Shown here: positions 48,667 to 58,031 of the stretch, in pieces | How positions within the stretch are numbered: position 1 is the stretch's first letter | Layout: each line of letters begins with the position of its first letter | Origin: Pleurodeles waltl | Taxonomy: Eukaryota > Chordata > Amphibia > Caudata > Salamandridae | Direction: 5' to 3' | Assembly: GCF_031143425.1 (NCBI RefSeq) | Contig: NC_090438.1 | Location: 774,329,138 to 774,393,137, forward strand | Length of the DNA stretch: 64,000 bases | Made by a program: the position numbers and the translations under genes | The notes under the pieces: generated by a model | Databases searched by the model: none | Seen by the model: the letters and a program-made list of their open reading frames with translations, nothing else | Told to the model about the DNA's origin: nothing

Positions 48667-49839
48667 CTTTTTTCGACATGAGGAGTACCAGATCTCTATT
48701 TTAGATTAGTTAGTTCCTAGTGTTTAGCTCCTAGTGCCCAACCCCCGGCTTGGAGGATTGGTGGATTTGTGTAGATTTGGAAGAGAGTTGTGTTGGTGGC
48801 AAAGGTGTAGGCATTAGTAGGGTTGTAAACTCCAACAGTTCATATTTACTTTGTGGTGGCTGTGTCGTTGGGTGGTGCCTTGAGGAAATGTTTTGTATGT
48901 TGGGTGAATGTGGTGATTTATAAAGACGTTGAAGAGGTTATCAGGCCCAACATGGCCCAAGATTCAGGAATAGTATTAAAAGGTGCATAAGACACCATAT
49001 TATAATTGTCTGCTAAGTGGTTGCGCTCGTTGTGAGACGTCAGCAACGGCACAGTTAAGATAGGAACCTATCTTTGTGTAAATGTGACACGATTGGTATA
49101 GTATATCATAATGCACAGAGTGAATCTATACTAATCTGGATGATAACTCACAGGGCGAGGTTTCATTTAAAGTGTTGGAAAATTTCTTGTGTGGCTAAAA
49201 ACTGTTTATTCTTTACTGAAGCAGACAAAGTTGTTGTATTGTATTTGTTATAAACGTGTGAAGCTGAAAAGAGAGTGTGTATACAAATTGTAAAGGAGGG
49301 TGAGCTGCTGCAAGGAGTGAGATCGATATCATAGTGTGCTGCGCTGGTATAGGTTGGTTGGTGTGTTGCTACACTGATATTGGTTGAAGACGTCACAAGG
49401 GGTCGTGCTGCATTTGTTGGTTGTTCCAGGGCAAGGGCTTGTGACTATGGCATGTTTTTGAGGCAAAACAGAATTCTGTGGTAATTGTTGACATTTGATT
49501 GGGAAAAATGAAAAGTTTTAAATTCAGAGAGCTTGTTCATATTCCTTGCAGAGAATGAGACGAGGTGCCTCCAGAAGGTACCCTAGGTCAGTATATGGTG
49601 ATTAATGTTGGGCTTTATACATGTGTTTGGCTTGGTCAATGGCACAAGATCACAGAAAACTAAAATTGGTTAAGGTTTCCATGATATGGCACATTCAATT
49701 TGAGAATTATTGAAAATGTGAAGAGGGTATTGTACGAGATGAAACTGCCTCCTAGATCTGCACAATGTGAAGCATGAGTGCTTGGGAACGTGCTGTTCAT
49801 GCCAGGGAGAGAGAGCGGTATCAGGGTAGAGCATGAAAG
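48667..49839 (+). other. Retroviral leader region
   Basis: Untranslated leader between the primer site and gag. No coding match and no foreign insertion recognised. Confidence 0.5.
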
Positions 49840-51330
49840 ATTGTGCGTACCTATGGGAATGCTAGATGGGATTCTGAGCAGAAAAGGTAGACACCTGACA
49901 TGGTAGAGGGAATTACGTTGTACCCAGTCTTAACAACTGAAATAGCTGTGGGAGATATTACCAAACAAGCAGGGCAAATTAATGATAAATTAGTAGAATT
50001 GGCCCAAAAATATGAAGTGGATTTGAATAAAACAAGGGCTATACAGAGAGTTTCAGAGTGTCCTTTAAGAAAAGTGACATTAATGACATGAGAATTCCAG
50101 GAATGAAAACCCAGATTAGGGAATTAATTCAAAATATTCGGAAATTGAATGAACTGGTTAAATGGGAAGCTAAGTGGGAGAAAAACATAAATATAAAGAA
50201 ACCCCCAGGAGAACTGTCTCCAGTAGCAGGAGAGGGAGGTGTAACAATCTCCCCGTTAGGAGAAGTGCCTGGTTGTGGTTATCTACATGTGCAATGGAAT
50301 AGAAGTGATCTTGTATCATTTACTAACGATATCCCAAAACTGAGAGAGAACCTAGCAGAATGGTAGAAGCAAGTTGAGCGATTTGTGAAGATATCACAGG
50401 TGTTGTGGGACAATTTGAACTCCTTGTTTAACTTTTTTATGGACGGAATGTAAGATGTCTGTTCAGTGGCCTGAGACAGAACTGATCAGAAATGCGGTGA
50501 TGAAAGGTTCCTCACTGTTGGTGATATAAAAGTATCAACAGGTTATCACATTTTTATAAGGCAAAGGTACCACCCCAAGATATAGGTTGGTTTAAAACTG
50601 ACAGAATGACACAAGAGCCAAAAGAGTCAATTCATTTTTATTATAAGAGATTGTTGCAGGCATTTAAGCAGTGTAGTGGAACGGAGACACTTGAAGCTAA
50701 CGATATGGGACATTTTAAGTTGAGGTTGTGACCGGATTGAGGCCTGAGATTAGCATGATGATTCAACAGCACTTAATTTGTTGGCAGAATAAGTCAGTTG
50801 ATGAAATTCTGCTGTATAGAAAGTACTGTAATGATGAGATTGAAATGAAACAGAAAAAGTTAAAGGAGAAGTTGATGGTTGCTCAGATGAAGGCAGCCGA
50901 AGAACTAGTCAGATACAACTGTTTGTAGAGAATGTTGGTACAATGCAAGGCATATATGAGCAAGGACCTCATCCAATGCATGTTAGAGGTCGAGCAGCAC
51001 CTATTGATCCAAACACGGAAGATGTCATTAGTTTGAAAAGGTCAGCTCCATGTCACATCTGAATCAAACAAGACAGACATTGGAAGCAGGAATAAATTCA
51101 GCGAATCAGTTCGAAAATTCAGGATTTGTGCATTGTCAGAACAGCACAAATGCAGAAGATGCAGAGACTTAGCGGTCAAACTTTTAATGTACCCCAAGCT
51201 CCAATGATGCAAGTTCCACAACCCCCAATGCCACTGCAGAATGCTGTTGGGTAGAGACAAAACCTGAATCAGGGTTTGAGAACGAATACAAATGTGGTTC
51301 AAGAGAATAATTCCTTCCAATGGCTTCCTC
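49840..51330 (+). pseudogene. Retroviral gag remnant
   Basis: Consecutive broken frames (49,900-50,091, 50,058-50,366, 50,728-50,928) encode a Lys/Glu-rich helical protein of matrix/capsid type. Near 51,045-51,090 a degraded CCHC zinc knuckle is visible: Cys-His-Ile, a stop where the second Cys is expected, a His-Trp-Lys, then a second stop where the last Cys is expected. Gln/Pro-rich sequence follows. Gag forms the virus core. Numerous stops; assigned mainly by position between leader and protease plus the knuckle. Confidence 0.65.
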
Positions 51331-51389
51331 TGTTTGAAACTCTTGAGAACTATGGCCCTGGTCAGTCATCCTCACATTGCCTGAGAGGG

Positions 51390-51660
51390 AAGGAAGACTC
51401 CGTTCTTGGCGCAGCCTTGGAGGTAGACCAGAGTGGACCATTCATAGATAGCGAAGTGGATGGATGCCCCATGTCATTTCTGGTTGACACTGGTACTCTA
51501 CTTTAAGAACAGAAGAAGTTCCAAACCTGACCCTCTTGAGATAAACAGTCCAAGTTATAGGCATAAAGCACAAACAAGAGACGACTCAGGAAACTGCCCC
51601 AGTTTCAGTAAAAATAGGGTCTTTCAAGATAAACACAAGTTTGTGATATGTGATTCCAGT
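51390..51660 (+). pseudogene. Retroviral aspartic protease remnant
   Basis: The translation through 51,460-51,503 contains FLVDTGT, the active-site Asp-Thr-Gly loop, preceded by a CPMS strand. A frame change and stop follow at once (51,504). A later segment, NLLGRDLL near 51,665-51,690, corresponds to the conserved hydrophobic-Gly-Arg-(D/N) motif near the protease end. It would cleave the polyproteins in an intact virus. Confidence 0.75.
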
Positions 51661-51929
51661 CCAGTGAACCTTTTAGGAAGAGATCTGCTTTTCAAATTCA
51701 ACTGTCTTATCTTTTGTATGCCAGCAGACATGGAGATGCAGACACATGATGAAGATGCTGCTTTTAAATTGACCAATATTAGGTCACACTGTACATTTCT
51801 AACTCTGAAGACAGTTGATGATTTGCCCCCAGATTTGAAAGAGATCATTCAATATGGAGTGTGGGATTTTTCAGGAAAGGACCTTGGACTCACTAAAGGT
51901 GTTGAGCCTGTCTGATTTCTGCAAAACCA

Positions 51930-52140
51930 AAAGCTGAATTCCCAAAAACACCACAATACAATTTGACTCCTGAAATGACTGCTGGGATAACTCCTGTAAT
52001 CTAGTCAATGATTCAGCAGGGAATACTGAGGGAAATAGTGAGTAGTCCTTGTAACTCTCCCATTATGGGCTTACAAAAACCAAGTGGGAAGTGTAGATTT
52101 GGTCAGGACCTTTCCAAAATAAACAACAGTGTGAATAAAA
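51930..52140 (+). pseudogene. Retroviral RT, N-terminal fragment
   Basis: After a linker, the frame reads MIQQGILREIVSSPCNSPI, then LQKPSGKCRF and QDLSKIN. These are the first conserved RT blocks (SPWNSP-like, KK-SGK-R and DLR-IN). An in-frame stop lies just before the Met. Sequence then passes directly to integrase, so the catalytic YxDD core, connection and RNase H are deleted. Confidence 0.8.
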
Positions 52141-52797
52141 ATAATGTTGGGGAGAGAACTGCAGTTACATTGGGTCATATATGGAGATCAAGAGGGCCTT
52201 TCAACAGGATGCAGTTTGGTTTCATTGAAATGCCTGTGTGCAATGGGTTGAGGTGTGCACTGGTCATTGTATGCATCCTCTCCCTCTGGGTTGAAGCTTA
52301 CCCAACCAGAAGGAATGACAGTCTCACTGTAGCAAAATTGCTGTTAAGGGAACTCATACCCCAATTTGGATTTCCGACTCTTTAGAACCAGATCGCGGGG
52401 CTCATTTCAATAATGAAGTCCTGAAATTATTGTGTGCAGCATTGCAAATGGAGCAGAGATTACACTGCAGCTATAGACCTGAGGCTGCAGGTCTTGTCGA
52501 GCAGGTGAATGGAAAGTTGAAATCCAGACTGGCAAAAGAGTGTGCTTCAATATCTTTCAATTGGCCTGATGCTTTTCCTTCTTGTGTTGATGAGTCTTCA
52601 GAGTGTACCTGACCGAAAGTCTGGATTATCTCCCCACAAGATCATCGTAGGGAGAGCAATGAGATTGGCAGCTATTCCTGTGAATGCACTTGTGAAGATT
52701 ACAGATGATATGGTCCTTGATTATTGCAAGGTATTAGATAATGTGGTGTGTTCTGTGTCTCATCAGGTTGGAGCAGTTATGGCCCTTCTGAATCAAG

Positions 52798-53098
52798 TTT
52801 AGCAACACAAAAGGTCCCGTGCTTGCTATACCACCAGAATCAAGCTAGCCTGGCTGATGAAGGGTGATACCCTAAAACCGGTCCCAGGATGCTTGTTTCT
52901 GGTCCAGGGAGGACCTGGCCTGGCAGTTCGGGCTGGACTGTTCCCATGAAGAACAGGGTCAAGACTGATTTGCATATGGCTGGGTCCAAACCTGAATGGC
53001 ATGGCAAGCAAAGAAAACTGATGGATTAAACCCAGATCTGTGACTGAGGGTGAATGTTTGATTTGCTCTGCATTCCGTCCATCATCTGTTTTATTTGC
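52798..53098 (+). mobile_element. SINE carrying a hammerhead-ribozyme-like fold
   Basis: About 300 bases with no relation to retroviral sequence, dividing integrase. ATCAAG occurs just before (52,792-52,797) and just after (53,099-53,104), a plausible target duplication. No RT is encoded. The 5' part contains a hammerhead-like structure (next entry). The 3' part ends in a TTTGATTTGC-type, T-rich tail. I recall this sequence type as abundant in salamanders but cannot verify that here. Confidence 0.65.
52841..52895 (+). ncRNA. Type I hammerhead ribozyme-like motif
   Basis: Stem I: CAAGC (52,841-52,845) with GCTTG (52,891-52,895), a 3/2 internal loop, then CCTGG (52,849-52,853) with CCAGG (52,884-52,888). 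Core CTGATGA follows at 52,854-52,860. Stem II: AGGGT-GAT-ACCCT (52,861-52,873). Then AAA where GAA is canonical, so G12 is A. Stem III: ACC/GGT without a loop (52,877-52,882), and C at 52,883 is the expected cleavage-site nucleotide. Loop-less, self-complementary stem III occurs in hammerheads of retroelements that work as dimers. The G12A change should weaken or abolish cleavage in this copy. Confidence 0.7.
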
Positions 53099-53330
53099 AT
53101 CAAGAACAGCACCATGACCTGAGTCCTGAGGATTGGGTTTGGTGAGGAAACACGTAAGGAAAATGTGTGTGGAACCCCAGTGGCATGGGCAGTGCCAAGT
53201 CATCCTGGTCACAACGACTGCTATGAAGTGTGGAGGTCTCTCCAACTGGATTCACACTTTCCATACTTGCAGAGTTGAATGTCCCTTGATACGAAAGCAC
53301 CTGTTTGAGGAGAACTGGTGGTGACAGATA

Positions 53331-53940
53331 GTCAATAGGAGCAGATCAGTCAAGCTGTGAGGGACCAAACTGAGCCTGAAACAGCACTTGATCAGCCTGA
53401 GAGGGATCTTGAGCAAGCCACAAATGATGCTGAAGCAGAAACAACTGAATCTTGTCCCGTAATAAGAAATGAGTCAAGCTCAGAATCAGACCCTGACAAA
53501 GGACCTAGTGCTGGAAGAAAGTAGGTGAAAGCTGGAGACCGATGGCCCAGAAGGCAAAAGAGAGAGAAGGTGAGCTTGCCTGAAGACTGTGTTCCTCTGA
53601 CGATTCCTGAAGAGACTGAGTACTCCAACTTGAGCGAAAGTGAAGACGAGGGTGCAGCTCTAAGGAGGTCCTAAAGAAAGAGAGTGCTCATTCAGAAGTA
53701 TTCTTCACTTAAATTGACCAACTTTGCTTCAAATGATGGAAATATGGAGTTTTGGGAGTATTGGAGTGACTGTGCAAATTTGATTGAAGCTCCATGAACT
53801 GAGCATTTTGTTTGAAATGTTTCGTGAATTGCCTTCAATGTATTTGCACCAGAAAGTGATTAGAGACATTAATTTTGACTTTGGTAGGGAATTAAGAATA
53901 GCTAGGCTAGAGTGAAAGAAGAAAAGAGGGTTACCCTCTT
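53331..53940 (+). other. Retroviral pol-env junction
   Basis: Acidic Glu/Asp/Ser-rich coding remnant with stops (for example a QTEPETALDQPERDLEQ stretch near 53,368-53,420). It lies between integrase and env and probably represents the integrase tail and env leader region. No conserved motif. Confidence 0.45.
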
Positions 53941-54537
53941 AGAAGAACACACAGTAGGGCTAAATAAGTCTCATGAAGATTGTATATATCTGTTATTCAT
54001 TGCTTGAACATTGTTTTTGCTGTTTGCACAGGTGGAATTTACAGAGTAGGAAGGACTCTGCTGCTGCTGCATTTCACCTTCAATAGAGCTGATTGTGAAG
54101 TAGTCTTGGAAGCTAATCAGAAAAGTAGACGCAGGTACATAATAGGCACAGAATTGTTTATTTCCCTTATAGCCTTGGTAGTGCTGTTAATAGGAGTATT
54201 TTTCATCCACCCCTGCAGTAGAGGAGACATTATCTTCTAGTGTTCCCACACACACATTAAACTCTAGAATCAGCAACACTTACAAGTTAGATAAAATGGA
54301 TTTACATGTAGATGATTCAAGAGGCAATTATTCTATATTTTAGGTTACTCTATGAACACACTATTGATGCAAGGGAATGCTACATGTGCATGCAATTGCC
54401 TGCATCCCCTGAACGAGGGATTACATGCCATCATATTTCAGTGATTTATGGGATTACCTGGGATTACCTGTAGTCTTTTATAAAGTTTGTTTTCATGGGA
54501 CATGACACTGTCAATATTATTTCTCAAATTGTGATTT
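53941..54537 (+). pseudogene. Retroviral env, N-terminal (surface subunit) remnant
   Basis: A hydrophobic segment (LFISLIALVVLLIGVFF, about 54,154-54,204) looks like a leader or signal anchor. Downstream a Cys-Tyr-x-Cys motif (about 54,379-54,390) followed by a Pro-rich segment resembles the start of mature surface subunits in gamma/epsilon-type envelopes. Coding ends at the Harbinger terminus. Broken by stops; the receptor-binding part is not present. Confidence 0.6.
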
Positions 54538-54554
54538 GGGGCCAGATGTAGGAA

Positions 54555-54730
54555 ACAAAAAATTTGCGACTCGCAATTTGCGAGTTGGTGCGACTCGCAA
54601 ATCGAAATGCAGGTAAAATAACAGTGCTGAAATAGCGACTCGCACCCGGAGTCGCAACGCAGTGAGCGAGTCCGCCGATTGCGAGGTCGCAATTTGCGAG
54701 TGGGTGTCGCAAATTGCGAGTTGCATGTAA
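54555..54730. promoter_or_regulatory. Harbinger left subterminal motif array
   Basis: Dense repetition of GCGACTCGCA, TTGCGAGT and TCGCAA words in both orientations. The right end (about 57,770-58,018) mirrors it. Such arrays are plausible binding sites for the Myb/SANT-like protein or transposase; the binding itself is an inference. Confidence 0.6.
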
Positions 54731-54904
54731 ATTGCTTACAGGTGCTGAAGAACACTCCAGAAACCACTCCAGAACACTCTGGAAACACTTCCTGGCACAT
54801 GATGATGACATCACAGCCAGGAAGTTTACAAATACACCTGGGAGGAGGGAGGACCACACCCTTTTTTAACTGCTGAACTGCACACTGGAGAAACAGCAGC
54901 TGCA

Positions 54905-56235
54905 ATGGAAGGAACTCCAAGGAAGAGAAAACTGAAGTTCTCAGAGAAGGAGCTGGAGGTGCTGACAGATGAATGCTGTCAGCACTATGACAAATTATTT
55001 GGGAAGGCAGCCCTCAATGTGCCAGAAGCCACCAAAAGACAGCTGTGGCAGGACATCCAGGAAAAAATCAACTCCCTGGGGGTGAGCCACAGGAGTGTTG
55101 ATGAAATAAAAAAAAGGTGGTATGACCTCCGCTCCCGGACCAAGGAGAGGGTGGCTGAAAGGCTCCGGGAGATGAGAGGCACAGGAGGGGGACCATCATC
55201 AGTACCACCACCCACACCCCTGGAAGAAAGGGTGGAGGAAACCCTGGAGCAGGAGGCAGTATCAGGATTTGGGGACCTGGACACCTCAGAGCCCACCACA
55301 TCAACCGGTGAGTACCATGTGACATGCCTGTACCCCTATCAATGCCATACCCCCACCCACCATGTACACAGGGGCATGCTCAACCAAGATAGCTCCATTT
55401 CAGGGTAGCAAACACCAGAATGATGCATTATGGGAAATGTAGTCAAGTAGACAGTACATAGGCAAATGTTTATTAGGAAGTGTGCAACAGATAGTAGACA
55501 CTGACAGTCTGTTCCCCATGTCCCACAGGTCTCCCACAAGACACCACCACAACTCACAGCAGCCAGCCCCATGAGGACAGCTCAGGACCCGCCAGCACTC
55601 CCACCTGCCCGGCCAACATCATCCCTGCAATATCCACACCTGCTGCAACTGTGTCCCAAGAGACTGCGCCAGCAACAGGCAGGAGTGAGACAGTGGAACA
55701 CACAGGGCAGCCACCGCTGCACAGGCGACGCAGGTCCAGGAGATCAGGGCTGCAGTCTGCGTCCGGCCATCAACCTCCCAGCAACAGTGAGGCACAGCTG
55801 CTGCGTGGTCAGCGCCTACAAAATAACATATTAGGGAGGATTAGTGGTGTGCTGCACCGCTTTGTCCGCAATAACGAGGCCAGCATGCAGCAACTTAACT
55901 CCAGAATCGACATGATAGCCACAAACACTGGGGACCTTGCCCTGGCCATGAGGGATCTGGCGGCAGGACTACTGGCCCAGGCCGAGGGTGGGCGGCGCAG
56001 GGACCGTCAGCTCCTGCAAAGACTAGATAGGATGGCCACATCCATCGGCAGGCTGGCTATGAACACCACAGGCCTGTCGAGGAGGACAGTTGGCCTCCAG
56101 GTCGAAATGGGCCATTTTGCAGGGGATGTGGCTAGGGGCCTGAGACGTCTCACACACGTCATAGACTGGAGGCACGGCATCTGTCCAGGGGCACAGGGGA
56201 AACACCCCAGGACAGCGAGGAGGGCTCTACAGTGA
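54905..56235 (+). CDS. Harbinger Myb/SANT-like DNA-binding protein (spliced)
   Basis: Exon 1 is 54,905-55,307 and exon 2 is 55,529-56,235. The join CCG/GTGAGT...CCACAG/GTCTCC is phase 1 and keeps the frame, giving 369 residues. Residues about 8-95 form the Myb/SANT-like domain (KLKFSEKELEVLTDECCQHY, then LWQDIQEKI, then EIKKRWYDLRSRTKERVAERL). A Pro/Ser/Thr-rich linker follows, then a basic cluster (LHRRRRSRRSG) that could act as a nuclear localisation signal, then a helical C-terminal half (LGRISGVLHRFVRNNEAS; AMRDLAAGLLAQ). In Harbinger elements the partner protein binds DNA and brings the transposase to the ends. Copy 2 and a neighbouring frame here suggest a late frameshift near 56,165-56,200 that removed the original Ser/Thr/Arg-rich tail. 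Confidence 0.85.
55308..55528 (+). other. Predicted intron in Myb/SANT-like gene
   Basis: GTGAGT at 55,308 and a pyrimidine-containing CCCATGTCCCACAG acceptor ending at 55,528. Without removal the frame stops at about 55,408. Splicing joins two frames that both look coding. Confidence 0.75.
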
Positions 56236-56668
56236 GCAGTGTCTCTGCCACTGACACTAGGGTGCTCCGGAGTACCAGGCAGAGCACAGCAGAAGCACCA
56301 GGGACCAGCCAGGCTGGCAGGAGCCGCAGAAGGACATAGACATTACCCTGGCCCTTTGATGTGGCACATGACATCAATGTGCCCCATGCATGGTTGGCAT
56401 TTACATGCCCATGAACAGTCATTACTTGTATATAGTTCTATTTCTGCACTAATTAAATAGTTTTTTTGTTCCACTTAACAAATGGTGTTTTTGGTCAATA
56501 GGTGAGTATGGTTGGAGTTGACACGTACCTTCCAAAGTATTATGTTGCAATGTGTTCCCGTCTCAGTCTGCCTTGATTAGCTATACTCCGATCCCCATGA
56601 TGGCGATGTGGTTGCTCTTGCTCTTCATCATCAGGATCTGGGTCTGCAGGGGTGAGAGGTAGCCCACG

Positions 56669-57697
56669 TCAGGTGGCTATGTTGTGGAGGATGGCGCATG
56701 CGACCACAATTTTGAATGCTGTAATGGGGGTATACTCGAGGGCACCTCCACTGCGATGGAGGCATCTGAATCTTGCTTTCAGGAGTCCAAAGGTGCGCTC
56801 TATCAGATTCCTGGTCCTCCTATGTGCATTGTTGTATCGCCTCTCACATTCATTGCTGGGTGTTAAAAACGGAGTCATAATCCATGGCCTTAGAGCATAT
56901 GCACTGTCACCTGTTGGGCACAAAAAGCACACTGTTAGAAAGTCCTGGTTGGTGTGCACAGTGACCTGTGTGTATGTCTGCAAGGTGTATGTAGCTCTAC
57001 CTAGGAGGTATCCGTCTCCAAACTCCCCACGTTCCAGGCGTTGATGTATCCCACTATGCCTAAAAATGTAGGAGTCATGGGTACTGCCTGGAAACTTAGC
57101 TACAATGTCAGTGATGACATAATTGGCGTCACAAACAACCTGAATATTGAGTGAGTGGGTACACTTTCTGTTGCGGAAAAGATGTTCCAGGTTTGCAGGG
57201 GGGCATATTTGAATATGTGTCCCATCTACACATCCAATGACATGGGGAAAGTTGGCAATGCGGTAAAAGTCCAGCTTGGTGCTGTTTATTTCTGCCTCAT
57301 TCCTTGGTAGGTATATGAAGTGAGACATGTGTGTGAGTAAGGCATCTAGGAAGGCCCTGAGGAACCTTGACACTGCACTTTGAGATACCCCACCTGCCAC
57401 AGCAATGACCCCCTGATAGCTCCCTGAGGCCGAGAGGTGAAGTGAGCATAGCACTTGCACATGCGTAGGGATGGCGCAGCCACGCAGAGTCTGGTGTTCT
57501 AGCTGTGGTTTAAGTAAATCAATTAGTTCTAGTATGGCAGCGCTGCTAAGGCGATATTTGTCATAGATCTCATCCTCAGTTTGCTGAAAAAGAGTCTGCC
57601 TTGTTCTATAAATCTTCTCCTGTCTGTGGCCCCTCCTCCTCCTCTGCTGCGCGGCGTGGACTCTCCTCCTCACTGCTATCAGGTATATCTCCGCCAT
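56669..57697 (-). CDS. Harbinger (HARBI1-like) DDE transposase
   Basis: 342 codons as read through. A helix-turn-helix-like N-terminal part (YDKYRLSSAAILELIDLL; GSYQGVIAVAGGVSQSAVSR) precedes the DDE domain. The catalytic residues are Asp158 in GCVDGTHI, Asp208 in GSTHDSYIF and Glu300 in RNLIERTFGLLKARF, all intact. Residues 234-263 do not belong to the family: they are the translation of a predicted 90-nt intron (56,911-57,000), whose removal joins GYLLG to DSAYALRPW. The stop at 56,669-56,671 follows HNIAT at once; copy 2 continues about 45 residues with an acidic tail, and here a similar tail lies in frame after the stop, which looks like a CGA-to-TGA change. The gene converges on the Myb/SANT-like gene. 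The domain itself appears complete. Confidence 0.9.
   Translation of the reverse strand: MAEIYLIAVRRRVHAAQQRRRRGHRQEKIYRTRQTLFQQTEDEIYDKYRLSSAAILELIDLLKPQLEHQTLRGCAIPTHVQVLCSLHLSASGSYQGVIAVAGGVSQSAVSRFLRAFLDALLTHMSHFIYLPRNEAEINSTKLDFYRIANFPHVIGCVDGTHIQICPPANLEHLFRNRKCTHSLNIQVVCDANYVITDIVAKFPGSTHDSYIFRHSGIHQRLERGEFGDGYLLGRATYTLQTYTQVTVHTNQDFLTVCFLCPTGDSAYALRPWIMTPFLTPSNECERRYNNAHRRTRNLIERTFGLLKARFRCLHRSGGALEYTPITAFKIVVACAILHNIAT
56911..57000 (-). other. Predicted 90-nt in-frame intron in transposase
   Basis: On the minus strand the junctions are CCTAG/GTAGAG and CCCAACAG/GTGACAG, phase 1. It is exactly 90 nt long with no stop, so both spliced and unspliced messages stay open. The encoded 30 residues (Thr/Tyr/Cys-rich) interrupt a block that is continuous in the family. 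Confidence 0.8.
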
Positions 57698-58031
57698 CTT
57701 GAGTAACCCAGATGGCTTCTTGGTCTCCTTTTATACTTTGGTACTGGTTACCACCTGCTCTGAGTTAGTGGTAAATTGCAAGTGCAAACTGGGCTTTTTG
57801 CGACTAGTCGCAATTTGCGAGTTGCAATTGCATATGGTTTGCGACTCGCAAATTGCGACTTGCTATTTGAGGGTCGCAAAATGGGGTCGCAAAGTTTGCG
57901 AGTCGCAAACGGCTCACATCGCTTTTTGCAAGTCGGAAATGGGGTTTTTGCATCCCATTTCCGATTTTGCACAGTCGCAAATAGCGATTCGGGCCATTTG
58001 CTACTCGCAAAACTTTGCTACATCTGGCCCC

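Larger units (their letters stand above)
52160..53330 (+). pseudogene. Retroviral integrase remnant, split by a SINE
   Basis: The catalytic core is recognisable: FIEMPV, LVIVCILSLWVEAYPTRR, then LLLRELIPQFGFP. A damaged second-Asp region follows, then EQRLHCSYRPEAAGLVEQVNGKLK, which includes the third acidic position (QVNG where ERMNG is usual). The first catalytic Asp position reads Phe-Gly-Phe-Ile-Glu instead of the usual acidic motif. After the SINE (52,798-53,098) the C-terminal domain resumes with VRKHVRKM and a NWIHTFHT segment. Stops and frameshifts throughout. Integrase joins viral DNA to the host chromosome. Confidence 0.85.
54538..58031 (+). mobile_element. Harbinger transposon copy 1, nearly complete
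   Basis: Terminal inverted repeats GGGGCCAGATGTAG (54,538-54,551) and CTACATCTGGCCCC (58,018-58,031). Each end is followed inward by many GCGACTCGCAA / TTGCGAGTCGC words. Two convergent genes, a Myb/SANT-like protein on + and a DDE transposase on -, are the full PIF/Harbinger set. The flanks (TTT left, TGG right) give no clean 3-bp duplication, so one end may have been altered or the flanks rearranged with the L1. Confidence 0.93.

Noticed and set aside
54438..54920. 160-codon minus-strand frame over the Harbinger left end
   Set aside because: It spans the element boundary and the subterminal repeats, antisense to the Myb/SANT-like gene.
54538..58031. Myb/SANT-like and transposase genes as domesticated host genes
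   Set aside because: Both lie between matching transposon termini with damage at their ends; nothing supports domestication.
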